From NCBI GenBank assembly GCA_040905265.1, contig JBBDRW010000075.1, forward strand, positions 1 through 40,995: DNA of 40,995 nucleotides. Direction: 5' to 3'. Made by a program: the position numbers and the translations under genes. Numbering within the stretch: the first letter of the stretch is position 1; every line of letters starts with the position of its first letter. The notes beneath the pieces are model-generated. The model was given only the letters and a program-made list of their open reading frames with translations, was not told the origin of the DNA and did no database searches. The stretch is from JBBDRW01 sp040905265 (GTDB lineage: Bacteria; Bacteroidota; Rhodothermia; Balneolales; Balneolaceae). Positions 8,897 to 16,677 of this stretch are shown here, piece by piece.

Positions 8897-9391
8897 TTGT
8901 CTTTGGCTGATCCATTTGCCGGGCGGGTGCGGGTCCGTGTATCCGGTTTGCTCGTTGAGAATGGAGAGCTTCTTCTGGCACTTCTCGATCTGCCGACACG
9001 GCCGGAGCCGGCCTGGATGCCACCCGGAGGGGAAGTCGAAACGGGAGAGACTCTCGAAGCAGCACTTGCCAGAGAGTGGAGAGAAGAGACCGGCCTGGAG
9101 ATTGATGTTGCAGATCTGCTCTATGTTCACGAGTTCCTGAACGACCCGTATCATGCCATCGAATTCTATTTCCGCTGTCACAGAACGGGTGGTGAGCTTA
9201 GGATCGGGCAGGATCCCGAACTATCCCGGAAGGATCAGATTCTGAAAGAACTCCGTTTTATCGATCTTCAAAAGTTGGGTTCTGTTTCGCTATTTCCGGA
9301 GTATATCAGGGACCATTTTGCACTGGAGTCGACAGAGCCTGCGCGTATCCGTTATATTCAAAGTGGCGGTTCCCGGGAATCTGTCGGATAG
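8897..9391 (+). CDS. NUDIX hydrolase
   Basis: This 164-residue protein has a complete Nudix box at residues 45-67, running from GEVETGE to REWREETGL and fitting the GX5EX7REUXEEXGU pattern. Members hydrolyse nucleoside diphosphates linked to another moiety, with Mg2+ bound by the box glutamates. The substrate cannot be read from the sequence. The fold before the box (VRVSGLLVENGELLLALLD) resembles ADP-ribose or nucleotide pyrophosphatases. The first in-frame start after the pyrG stop is TTG at 8897, with another TTG at 8903; no ATG precedes the conserved region, so a TTG start is needed. It sits tightly behind pyrG. A copy of the TAAGTCCGACA-type dispersed repeat follows the stop codon. Confidence 0.88.
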   Translation: MSLADPFAGRVRVRVSGLLVENGELLLALLDLPTRPEPAWMPPGGEVETGETLEAALAREWREETGLEIDVADLLYVHEFLNDPYHAIEFYFRCHRTGGELRIGQDPELSRKDQILKELRFIDLQKLGSVSLFPEYIRDHFALESTEPARIRYIQSGGSRESVG

Positions 9392-9392
9392 G

Positions 9393-9407
9393 AGTTTGTC
9401 GGACTTA
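9393..9407 (-). repeat. Single copy of the TAAGTCCGACAGACT-type dispersed repeat
   Basis: AGTTTGTCGGACTTA is the reverse complement of TAAGTCCGACAAACT. It differs by one base from the word found at 32103-32119 and 39403-39419. It begins 2 bp after the NUDIX stop codon. Confidence 0.6.
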
Positions 9408-9443
9408 ATGTGATGCGGGGGGCGAAGGGATTTTACTGACGCC

Positions 9444-9478
9444 TACAGGTGACAGGGAATAGGGAATAGGGAATAGGG
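9444..9478 (+). repeat. Heptanucleotide tandem repeat (5 units, 3 identical)
   Basis: Five 7-bp units lie in register: TACAGGT and GACAGGG, then three identical AATAGGG units. This is the most homogeneous array in the window. It ends 29 bp before the nadE start and could therefore affect the nadE promoter or leader. Confidence 0.85.
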
Positions 9479-9507
9479 AAATGTAAATTTGGAATGTGGG
9501 TGATTGA

Positions 9508-11187
9508 ATGAAGGTTCGGATTGAACAGATGAATCCTGTGATCGGCAGAATCGACGGGAATGTGGAGTTGATTCTGGAGGTGGTTGCACGGGCGGAATCA
9601 GACGGGATTGATCTTCTGATTCTGCCGGAACTGGTTGTCTGCGGGTATCCACCGCAGGACCTTCTGGAGAAGGAGTCCTTCCGTGAGTACTGTTACCGGG
9701 CTAATGAGAAGATTATTGATGCTACCGGAACGACGGCTCTTCTGTTTGGTACGATTACCTCGAATCCGGCTCGTCTCGGCCGTAAGATGTTCAACTCTGC
9801 CATTCTGGCAAGGGGCGGGAAGAAGCTGGATCAGGTCAACAAAACGCTTCTTCCCACGTACGATATCTTTGATGATCTGCGCTATTTCGAACCGAACCGC
9901 AGGTTTGACTGTATGGTTCTGGACGGGGTCAAGCTGGGGGTGACCATCTGCGAGGATATCTGGTATAATGAAAATGAGGTGCAATACCACCACTATGATG
10001 TGAATCCGGCAGAGGAACTGAAAGAGCTGGGTGCGCAGGTGATTATCAATATTTCCGCATCTCCCTATACGAAATCGAAGCATGAACACCGTCTGGAGAT
10101 GTTGCGATCGCATGCGAAACGGTTCGGGTTGCCGCTCTTCTACTGCAATCAGACCGGTGCTCAGACAGAGGTGATTTTTGACGGGGATTCCTGCCTGTTG
10201 AGTAACAGGGGGGATCTGGTGGCAATGGCAGAGCCGTTTGAGCCCGGAACGGTCGACCTGGAGTGGGAGCCGGACTCTGGCCGGGTCAAGGCAGCTCAAA
10301 CTGTGGTGCTTCCGGCTGCCGGCCGCCATGCGCGGATTCTCGGTGCGATCCGCCTGGGATTGAGGGACTATCTGGCAAAGACAGGGATTTCGGAGAAGGT
10401 ACTGCTCGGCCTGAGCGGAGGGATTGACTCGGCCCTGACGGCAGTTCTTGCTGTCGAAGCACTTGGCCCGGGCCAGGTGACGGCTGTGACAATGCCGAGC
10501 AGCTTTTCGAGCAGCGGAAGTGTGAACCACTCACAGATACTGGCAGAGGAGTTGGGTATTGAGTTTCATGAGATTGCCATTCAGCCGCTTTTTGAAGAGT
10601 ATCAACAGGCATTAGAGCCTCTCTTCCACGGAACCGGGTTCGGTGTGGCGGAGGAAAATCTTCAGAGCCGAATTCGCGGAGGGCTTCTGATGGCAATATC
10701 CAACAAATTTGGCCATATGCTTCTCTCTACAGGAAATAAATCAGAGGTGGCTGTCGGATATGCAACCCTCTACGGAGACATGAACGGCGGGCTGAACCTG
10801 ATTGGAGACCTCTATAAAACGGAGGTATACACTCTTTCAAGGTGGCTGAATGAAGAGTGGTATGGTCGCGAGGTGATTCCGAATGCGATCCTTGAGAAAG
10901 CTCCCAGTGCAGAGCTGAGGCCGGATCAGAAGGACTCCGATTCACTCCCGGACTATGAGGTGCTCGATAAAATCCTTTTTCGCTATATCGACTGCCAACA
11001 GGAGAAACGTGAGATCATTGAGGCAGGTTATGTCCCTGAGACGGTTCAGAAAGTGATTCGGCTGGTGGATAACAATGAATTTAAGAGATATCAGGCCCCA
11101 CCGATACTGAAACTATCCCCTAAATCGTTTGGAGCAGGGCGTCGGTGGCCGCTTGTGCAGGGGTGGACCGGCCATGAAACAGGATAG
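9508..11187 (+). CDS. nadE: Glutamine-dependent NAD+ synthase
   Basis: This 559-residue two-domain enzyme makes NAD+ from deamido-NAD+, ATP and glutamine. The N-terminal nitrilase-like glutaminase domain (1-~270) shows the catalytic triad Glu41 (LLILPELVVCGYPPQ), Lys112 (VNKTLLPTYDIFDD) and Cys148 (LGVTICEDIWY). The C-terminal synthetase domain has the PP-loop LLGLSGGIDSALTAV near residue 300. It continues with LLMAISNKFGHMLLSTGNKSE and GDMNGGLNLIGDLYKTEVY. Ammonia from the first domain is tunnelled to the second in this family. The ATG at 9508 gives the normal N-terminus (KVRIEQMNPVIGRIDGN). The gene is probably transcribed from its own promoter or with the pyrG cluster. Confidence 0.97.
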   Translation: MKVRIEQMNPVIGRIDGNVELILEVVARAESDGIDLLILPELVVCGYPPQDLLEKESFREYCYRANEKIIDATGTTALLFGTITSNPARLGRKMFNSAILARGGKKLDQVNKTLLPTYDIFDDLRYFEPNRRFDCMVLDGVKLGVTICEDIWYNENEVQYHHYDVNPAEELKELGAQVIINISASPYTKSKHEHRLEMLRSHAKRFGLPLFYCNQTGAQTEVIFDGDSCLLSNRGDLVAMAEPFEPGTVDLEWEPDSGRVKAAQTVVLPAAGRHARILGAIRLGLRDYLAKTGISEKVLLGLSGGIDSALTAVLAVEALGPGQVTAVTMPSSFSSSGSVNHSQILAEELGIEFHEIAIQPLFEEYQQALEPLFHGTGFGVAEENLQSRIRGGLLMAISNKFGHMLLSTGNKSEVAVGYATLYGDMNGGLNLIGDLYKTEVYTLSRWLNEEWYGREVIPNAILEKAPSAELRPDQKDSDSLPDYEVLDKILFRYIDCQQEKREIIEAGYVPETVQKVIRLVDNNEFKRYQAPPILKLSPKSFGAGRRWPLVQGWTGHETG

Positions 11188-11189
11188 GC

Positions 11190-11214
11190 CTCATTCGGAG
11201 GTTTTGTTTCCAAT
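11190..11214 (+). terminator. Weak candidate terminator after nadE
   Basis: A short stem (CCTC with GAGG, loop ATTCG) is followed by TTTTGTTT. The stem is only about 4 bp, so this is a low-confidence call based on position and the T-rich tail. Confidence 0.25.
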
Positions 11215-11278
11215 AATAGGTTTGAATTGCTACTTTATACCATATATGTACATATTTTTTTGACAGGTCCCGGTCTGG

Positions 11279-11294
11279 CAGCGTCACGACGCTG
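11279..11294. repeat. Short perfect inverted repeat upstream of the lytic transglycosylase gene
   Basis: CAGCGTC, AC, GACGCTG is a 7-bp perfect inverted repeat about 57 bp upstream of the next start. It could be an operator or a small leader hairpin. It lies just downstream of an AT-rich stretch (11225-11262) that probably holds the promoter. Confidence 0.4.
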
Positions 11295-11350
11295 AAAACC
11301 GCCGTTAACGCACTCAAAACAGTGTTGAAACTGATATCATACGACTTATT

Positions 11351-13357
11351 ATGAACCGTCATCTACATCTTTCACTGCTTCTTTTGACCTTTCTGCCACT
11401 CTCGCTCATTGCACAGGATCAGGAGTCGGCTCCGGATCCCACCCTTGAGGAGGTGACAATTCAGAAAAAATTACTTCCTTATACAAATCCGTTGATTCAG
11501 GAGGAGACTTTTGAGACAAGCCGTATGGCTGCTCCGGCGGGAGTTCAGGATCGCGAGGTGTTACGGCGAATTCTGGATGTTTACCGGATTCACAGCGGTG
11601 TGGTGGAAGCGTTGATTCAGGATGAACTCGTTGAAGCGGAGTCAGGGATAAACAGCGCTATTTCTGCATTACAGGTGTTGATGGATGACTATCCGGAGGT
11701 GAGGACAGATAACCGGTTTGCTGAGCTCTACCGGACCGTAATGGCGGAGTATCGGGAATTTTACGGGATTTCGGAGCCGATGAATCGGACAGAAGGGGAG
11801 GTGTTTGCCGTCCAGGAGGAGTTGATGTCTCTGGATGACGACTGGATGACAGAGGGATTTGTCCTTCCGGAGGACCTTACCAGCCCTTCGACAGAAGTTC
11901 CACTGGTCTATAACGAACATGTTACCCGTCATATGATGTACTACACACAGCGCCGGTCAGATGTGATGGAGATCTGGCTGGAGCGATCCGAGAAATATTT
12001 CCCGATGATGGAAGAGATCTTTGCAGAAGAGGGTGTGCCCAGAGAGCTGATCCACATGTCGATGATTGAGAGCGGGCTGGTGCCTACCGCTCAAAGCTGG
12101 GCGTCCGCTGTCGGCCTCTGGCAATTTATCCGGCCAACCGGCGCGATGTACGGACTGGAGGTAAACTGGTGGATCGATGAGCGGCGAGATCCGGTGAAGG
12201 CGACCCGGGCGGCGGCACAGCATCTGAGAGATCTCTATAATATCTGGGAGGACTGGCACCTTGCAATGGCAAATTACAACATCAGCCCGAGAGGGCTCCG
12301 GCGGGCGATTAATGCTGCGGGCGGTGTCGAAGACTATTGGGTTGCTCTTCCCTATCTGCCGCGTGAGACCCAGGGGTATGTACCTGGCTTTATCGCAGCG
12401 ACAACCATCGCGATGAACCCCGAGGCGTTCGGGTTCGAAAGAAATTACGGTGGTGAGCGCTGGTCGTATGATCTGGTGGAAGTAGGCGGGCTGATGCCGC
12501 TGGACCGGCTGGCGGAAGCGGCCGGAATGACAACCCAGGAGCTGAAAGAGTATAACCCTGAGCTTTTGCGCTGGGCAACTCCTCCGGGTACTGCCTATCC
12601 GTTGAAAATTCCCACAGGTATCCGGGAGGACTTTCTGGCTGCTTATGACGCGATTCCACAGGAAGAACTTGTTCAGGATATTGCGATGCACACTGTCTCC
12701 AGCGGGGAGAACCTCGGTTATATTGCCCGGCGATATGGTACGACTGTCCAGGCACTGTTCGCTTCGAATGAAAATTTGAGTACGACGATCCATCCGGGCC
12801 AGACCCTTGTAGTACCCGTCGAAAACGGTTCAACAACACAGATTGCTGCGGAGAGGCCGTCGAACAGCTCCGGCACATCGACAGCCTCATCCAGCCGGCA
12901 GTCGCAACCCCAGGCTCCTGCCAATACAACTCCTCTGACCTATACGGTAAAAACCGGCGATACGGTTGGCCACATTGCAGAGTGGTATGATGTCCGCTCA
13001 TGGGAGATCAGGGGATGGAATGGAATTGGAAATATCATCCGGGCCGGACAACAGCTGACGGTCCATGTCCAGAACAGCAGGGTTGATTTCTATCGTCAGA
13101 TTGACCGGCTCGGTTTTGCTCAGAAACAGGAGCTGCAGCGACAGCAGCGTCAGGGTGTGAATATATACGCTCAGCGTTTCGGCAGTTCCGGATCGTCCTC
13201 CGGAGACGACGTTGTCTATACGGTTCAGCGTAATGATACCTTAAGCGATATTGCCCGCTCGTTCGGCGTATCGATCTCACAGTTGCAGCAGTTAAATGAT
13301 CTGTCGGGTACACGGATCTATGCGGGACAAACGTTGAAGATACAGTCAGCAGAGTAA
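11351..13357 (+). CDS. mltD: MltD-like membrane-bound lytic transglycosylase with three LysM domains
   Basis: This 668-residue exported protein has a signal peptide of about 21 residues (LLLLTFLPLSLIAQ). An SLT (family 1) lysozyme-like domain spans about residues 215-330. The catalytic Glu240 lies in MSMIESGLVPTAQSWASAVG, followed by GLWQFIRPTGAMYGL and AMANYN. A helical region containing YVPGFIAATTIAMNP follows, and then three LysM modules near residues 440-485 (HTVSSGENLGYIARRYG), 530-575 (YTVKTGDTVGHIAEWYD) and 622-665 (YTVQRNDTLSDIARSFG). The enzyme cleaves MurNAc-GlcNAc bonds to 1,6-anhydro products. The LysM modules bind peptidoglycan. The S41 protease gene follows after 22 bp; in enterobacteria an S41 protease (Prc) degrades cell-wall hydrolases, so the pairing is suggestive. 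Confidence 0.93.
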   Translation: MNRHLHLSLLLLTFLPLSLIAQDQESAPDPTLEEVTIQKKLLPYTNPLIQEETFETSRMAAPAGVQDREVLRRILDVYRIHSGVVEALIQDELVEAESGINSAISALQVLMDDYPEVRTDNRFAELYRTVMAEYREFYGISEPMNRTEGEVFAVQEELMSLDDDWMTEGFVLPEDLTSPSTEVPLVYNEHVTRHMMYYTQRRSDVMEIWLERSEKYFPMMEEIFAEEGVPRELIHMSMIESGLVPTAQSWASAVGLWQFIRPTGAMYGLEVNWWIDERRDPVKATRAAAQHLRDLYNIWEDWHLAMANYNISPRGLRRAINAAGGVEDYWVALPYLPRETQGYVPGFIAATTIAMNPEAFGFERNYGGERWSYDLVEVGGLMPLDRLAEAAGMTTQELKEYNPELLRWATPPGTAYPLKIPTGIREDFLAAYDAIPQEELVQDIAMHTVSSGENLGYIARRYGTTVQALFASNENLSTTIHPGQTLVVPVENGSTTQIAAERPSNSSGTSTASSSRQSQPQAPANTTPLTYTVKTGDTVGHIAEWYDVRSWEIRGWNGIGNIIRAGQQLTVHVQNSRVDFYRQIDRLGFAQKQELQRQQRQGVNIYAQRFGSSGSSSGDDVVYTVQRNDTLSDIARSFGVSISQLQQLNDLSGTRIYAGQTLKIQSAE

Positions 13358-13379
13358 TCTTTACCTTCACTATTGGCCT

Positions 13380-15026
13380 ATGAAACGGTATCTGGATGTT
13401 AAAATCGTTCTTCTTCTTGGACTGCTGGCACTCGGTTCAGTGGCCGCTGTACGTTCGGATATCTACTTTGAAATCCGGAAACAGCTTACCATTTTCAGTG
13501 ACGTCTACAAGGAGATTGCGACTCTCTATGTAGATGAAGTCTCACCTCAAACCCTGGTCAACCGGGGTGTGGAAGCGATGCTGGAGTCTCTGGATCCCTA
13601 TACCGTATTTATCGGTGAGGGAGAACAGCAGCAGATGGAGATTCTCTCGTCAGGCAATTATGGCGGAATCGGTATTGATGCCGGCCACAGGCGGGATCAG
13701 GTGGTTGTCGTAGCTCCGCTGGAAGGGTACCCTGCCGAGCGTTCCGGAATCCTGCCGGGGGATATTATCGTCTCGGTTAATGGCCTGTCGGTGAGAGGGA
13801 TGAATCCGGAGGAGGTACAGCAGCTTACTATCGGGGATGTCGGTACAGAGATTACTCTGGAGATTGAACGGTCTGGCATCGATGAGCCGCTTTCATTCCG
13901 GCTTGTACGTGAACGGATTGAGGTGAAGAATATCCTCTATTCAGATATGATCGGTGCCAATGAAGATGTTGCCTATATCCAGCTGATGCGGTTTGGCCAG
14001 AATGCCTCCGGCGAGCTGCGGGAGATACTGCACAGATTCCAGAGCGAAGGGAGTGTGAACGGTGTGATTCTCGATCTCCGGAACAACCCGGGAGGGCTGC
14101 TTCATGAAGCAGTATCGATAGTTGACAAATTTATTGAACCCGGTATCACGGTCGTTGAAACCAGGGGAAGGGTTCAGGAGCAGAGCAATGTCTATGTATC
14201 AGAGGAACCGCCGATGTTTGAGGATGTCCCACTGGTGGTTCTGCTGAATAACGGCAGTGCGAGTGCATCCGAGGTTGTAGCGGGAGCTTTTCAGGATCTT
14301 GACCGCGCTGTCATTCTCGGAGAGTCCAGCTTCGGTAAGGGGCTTGTTCAGACCATACGTCCGCTCTCCTACAATACCTCTCTGAAAATGACCGTCTCCC
14401 GCTATTATACTCCCAGCGGACGCAGTATTCAATCCGTCGAGTACCCCCACGATTCCGATAACCGGGAACGTGTGATCGCGGATTCGCTCCACAGTGAATT
14501 TGCTACCCGTAACGGGCGAAAGGTGTATGACGGGATGGGAATTGAACCGGATATTGTGGTGAAAGATCTGCCTGTTTCGTTGATGGAGGTGATGTTGCGA
14601 CAGAACAATCACTATTTTTTCTTTGTAAACGACTATGTCTCCGGTTTGGAGAACCCCGTCTCCGGATCAATGCCGGAGGATCTGTTTGAGCGCTTTATGG
14701 AGTATCTGGAAGTTCAGGAGTTTGACTATAACACGCCGGCTGACCGGCGGATTCAGGATCTGAAAAGCAGTTCCAATCTCTATACAGACTCCGGAAGGGC
14801 GCATGAATTGCTGGATGAACTCGACCGGTTGGTACAAGAGCAGAAGCGGGCATCACTGGAAGAGAACAGAGAACGGATTGAAAAAGAACTGCATCTGGAA
14901 TGGCTGGCCAGAACCGGAAGCCAGGAAGAACGGATTCACTCTTCGATTCCTTCGGACAGGTATATACAACAGGGGTTATCACTCTTGTCAAAACGGGCTA
15001 TTTACGACTCTATTCTGACCCCCTGA
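13380..15026 (+). CDS. S41-family C-terminal processing peptidase (CtpA/Prc-like)
   Basis: This is a 548-residue protease. Residues 7-24 are a hydrophobic signal or anchor (IVLLLGLLALGSVAAV). An N-terminal helical region contains SLDPYTVFI. A PDZ domain follows at about 90-165 (GGIGIDAGH, then PAERSGILPGDIIVSVNGL). The peptidase core has the tail-recognition strand VNGVILDLRNNPGGLLHEA. The Ser/Lys dyad lies 25 residues apart in NGSASASEVVAGAFQD and ESSFGKGLVQT. These enzymes cut exported proteins from a C-terminal tag in the periplasm. The C-terminal 150 residues are charged and helical. The gene lies between the lytic transglycosylase and PHP-domain genes, with very short spacings, and is probably in the same operon. 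Confidence 0.95.
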   Translation: MKRYLDVKIVLLLGLLALGSVAAVRSDIYFEIRKQLTIFSDVYKEIATLYVDEVSPQTLVNRGVEAMLESLDPYTVFIGEGEQQQMEILSSGNYGGIGIDAGHRRDQVVVVAPLEGYPAERSGILPGDIIVSVNGLSVRGMNPEEVQQLTIGDVGTEITLEIERSGIDEPLSFRLVRERIEVKNILYSDMIGANEDVAYIQLMRFGQNASGELREILHRFQSEGSVNGVILDLRNNPGGLLHEAVSIVDKFIEPGITVVETRGRVQEQSNVYVSEEPPMFEDVPLVVLLNNGSASASEVVAGAFQDLDRAVILGESSFGKGLVQTIRPLSYNTSLKMTVSRYYTPSGRSIQSVEYPHDSDNRERVIADSLHSEFATRNGRKVYDGMGIEPDIVVKDLPVSLMEVMLRQNNHYFFFVNDYVSGLENPVSGSMPEDLFERFMEYLEVQEFDYNTPADRRIQDLKSSSNLYTDSGRAHELLDELDRLVQEQKRASLEENRERIEKELHLEWLARTGSQEERIHSSIPSDRYIQQGLSLLSKRAIYDSILTP

Positions 15027-15030
15027 CTTC

Positions 15031-15876
15031 TTGGCAAAAGCAGACCTACATACGCATACGACTGCATCGGATGGATTTTGTTCACCGAAACAGCTGATCG
15101 AACTGGCTGCTTCCAGATCTCTGAATTCACTTGCAATTACCGATCACGATACGATTCAGGGATACCTGGATGCACGTCCATTTGCCGAAGAGCATCAGAT
15201 CCGGTTGTTGCCGGGAGTTGAGGTGTCGACCCGCTGGGAGGGGCGTGAAGTCCATCTTCTCGGGTACAGTTTCGAACCGGATAATGAACCGCTTGTTCAG
15301 TTGCTCCGCCTCCAGAGAAAAGCACGAAGGGAGAGAGTTAAACAGATTCTTGACCAGCTTCGAAAAAAGGGGGTGGAGATTACCATGGATGAAGTTGTGG
15401 CAGAGTCAAATGGAGGGACGATTGGCCGGCCGCACGTTGCCGAAGTACTGATCAGGAAACGGATCGTCTCCTCGTTTCCTGAAGCATTTATCCGTTATCT
15501 GGGAAGCAACATTCTGGAGAAGCTGGAGGCGGGTTATGCAGAGATTACAGATGTAATCCGGGTGATCCGGGAAGCGGGAGGTGCAACCTCTCTGGCGCAT
15601 CCGGGCAGGATGTATAGCCGGAATGAAACAGAGGGCCTGTTGGAGCTGGGGCTGGACGGGATTGAGTGCATCCATCCGTCACATCACTACGATCAACAGA
15701 AACAGTATTTGGAATTGGCTGAGCGGGAGAACCTGTTGATAACCGGCGGAAGTGATTTTCATGGGAAACATGATGGTTATACTCCCTATTTTGGGATAGT
15801 AACGCTGAGTGATTCACGAGTGAATGAGCTGGCCCGGATGGCCCGGCGTCGTTCCATTTTGTTACACGAAGAGTAG
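15031..15876 (+). CDS. PHP-domain metal-dependent phosphoesterase (RNase AM / YciV-TrpH type)
   Basis: This 281-residue PHP-fold protein shows metal-binding motifs ADLHTHTTASDG (residues 4-15), LAITDHDTIQGY, the GVEVSTRWEGREVHLLGY strand, TSLAHPGR and GGSDFHGKH near the C-terminus. Characterised relatives hydrolyse 3',5'-nucleoside bisphosphates or act as 5'-3' exoribonucleases on short RNAs and rRNA 5' ends. Either activity fits, and the sequence does not decide. The start is a TTG 4 bp after the S41 stop, since the conserved HTHTTASDG follows too soon for any later start. The tight spacing suggests translational coupling with the protease gene. Confidence 0.88.
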   Translation: MAKADLHTHTTASDGFCSPKQLIELAASRSLNSLAITDHDTIQGYLDARPFAEEHQIRLLPGVEVSTRWEGREVHLLGYSFEPDNEPLVQLLRLQRKARRERVKQILDQLRKKGVEITMDEVVAESNGGTIGRPHVAEVLIRKRIVSSFPEAFIRYLGSNILEKLEAGYAEITDVIRVIREAGGATSLAHPGRMYSRNETEGLLELGLDGIECIHPSHHYDQQKQYLELAERENLLITGGSDFHGKHDGYTPYFGIVTLSDSRVNELARMARRRSILLHEE

Positions 15877-15877
15877 A

Positions 15878-15974
15878 AGTCTGTGGGACTTGGCCTGATC
15901 TGCTGCGAAAACGCAGGATCTGCCACTGGCCTGACATCCCCTCGTGACAATCATCCAGGCCCGACAGTCTCCCG
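15878..15974. repeat. Dispersed intergenic element with inverted AGTCTGT... / ...CCGACAGTCT ends
   Basis: AGTCTGTGGGACTT at 15878-15891 and GCCCGACAGTCTC near 15958-15970 face each other as an imperfect inverted pair. Between them is a hairpin CTGCG-AAAA-CGCAG at about 15900-15918. The end word matches the family seen at 16520, 22436, 32071/32103 and 39403. The element fills most of the gap before ribH. Confidence 0.55.
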
Positions 15975-16012
15975 GAACGGAACAATAATCAACCGATGGA
16001 TTACATTCAGAT

Positions 16013-16468
16013 ATGATGGACTGGCCAGAAATAGAAGTTGGAATCGTGGCGGCAAAGTGGAATTCGATGATCACGGACCAGATGCTGGAGGGTGCGCTTG
16101 ACGCATTGAAAGCGAAGGGGGTCCGGGAGGAGAATATCCGGGTTGAGAGATGTCCGGGTTCTTACGAAATCCCTCTCGCCTGCAAATGGTTGCTGGATCA
16201 TACCCGCCCGGACGGCCTGATTGCAATCGGGGCTGTGATCCAGGGGGATACTCCCCATTTTGACTACGTCTGTGACGCGGTGAACCGGGGCATCTCGGAA
16301 CTGAACCTCTCGTATGGTATCCCGGTTGCTTTTGGAGTTCTGACGACGAATACGGTCGAACAGGCGATTCGAAGAGCCAGCAGAGAAGAGGGAAACAAAG
16401 GCGCTGAAGCTGCGTTAGCCATGTGTGAGATGATTGAGATGAAACACCGGTTGTCCGGAGCGGATTGA
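16013..16468 (+). CDS. ribH: 6,7-dimethyl-8-ribityllumazine synthase
   Basis: This 151-residue protein has typical RibH size. It condenses 5-amino-6-ribitylaminouracil with 3,4-dihydroxy-2-butanone 4-phosphate in riboflavin synthesis, usually as an icosahedral capsid-like assembly. Motifs seen are VGIVAAKWNSMITDQMLEGA, VERCPGSYEIPLACKWLL and AIGAVIQGDTPHFDYVCDAV (catalytic His in TPHFDY). The last is IPVAFGVLTTNTVEQAIRRA. The start has two adjacent ATGs (16013 and 16016). Other riboflavin genes are not in the window, so ribH stands alone here. Confidence 0.96.
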   Translation: MMDWPEIEVGIVAAKWNSMITDQMLEGALDALKAKGVREENIRVERCPGSYEIPLACKWLLDHTRPDGLIAIGAVIQGDTPHFDYVCDAVNRGISELNLSYGIPVAFGVLTTNTVEQAIRRASREEGNKGAEAALAMCEMIEMKHRLSGAD

Positions 16469-16519
16469 TAGTGAGTGGTTGCCGGAGGCTGATTTGGTGC
16501 CACTACAGCAGATTCAACG

Positions 16520-16534
16520 TAAGTCCGACAGGTT
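16520..16534 (+). repeat. Single copy of the TAAGTCCGACAG dispersed repeat
   Basis: TAAGTCCGACAGGTT matches the first 12 bases of the dispersed word at 39403 and 32105. It lies in the ribH-uppS gap, upstream of the long hairpin at 16602. Confidence 0.55.
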
Positions 16535-16601
16535 TCCGGTTTAACGATTGATTTATTACTTGATAAAGGAGCTTCAAAAATCTAATTTGTAAAGTTATTA
16601 A

Positions 16602-16641
16602 GGAGGTATTGAATCCACCGTTCGGCGGATTCAATACCTCC
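16602..16641. promoter_or_regulatory. Long inverted repeat (19-bp arms, one mismatch) containing a perfect AAGGAGGT
   Basis: GGAGGTATTGAATCCACCG at 16602-16620 is complementary to 16623-16641 except at one position, with only 2 nt between the arms (effectively a tetraloop). With a 2-nt bulge, ATTAA and TTAAT extend the stem outward to about 16597-16648. The left arm contains AAGGAGGT, a full anti-16S match, which would be sequestered in RNA. The hairpin ends 36 bp before the uppS TTG start. It could be a ribH terminator, although no T-run follows, or a leader/regulatory hairpin of uppS. Confidence 0.7.
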
Positions 16642-16677
16642 AATTAATCAGACAGAACCCAACAAACCAGACCAGAA

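Noticed and set aside
9598..10530. 310-codon minus-strand open frame inside nadE
   Set aside because: It is antisense to a complete nadE with all catalytic residues; composition is Arg/His/Pro-rich, typical of a shadow frame.
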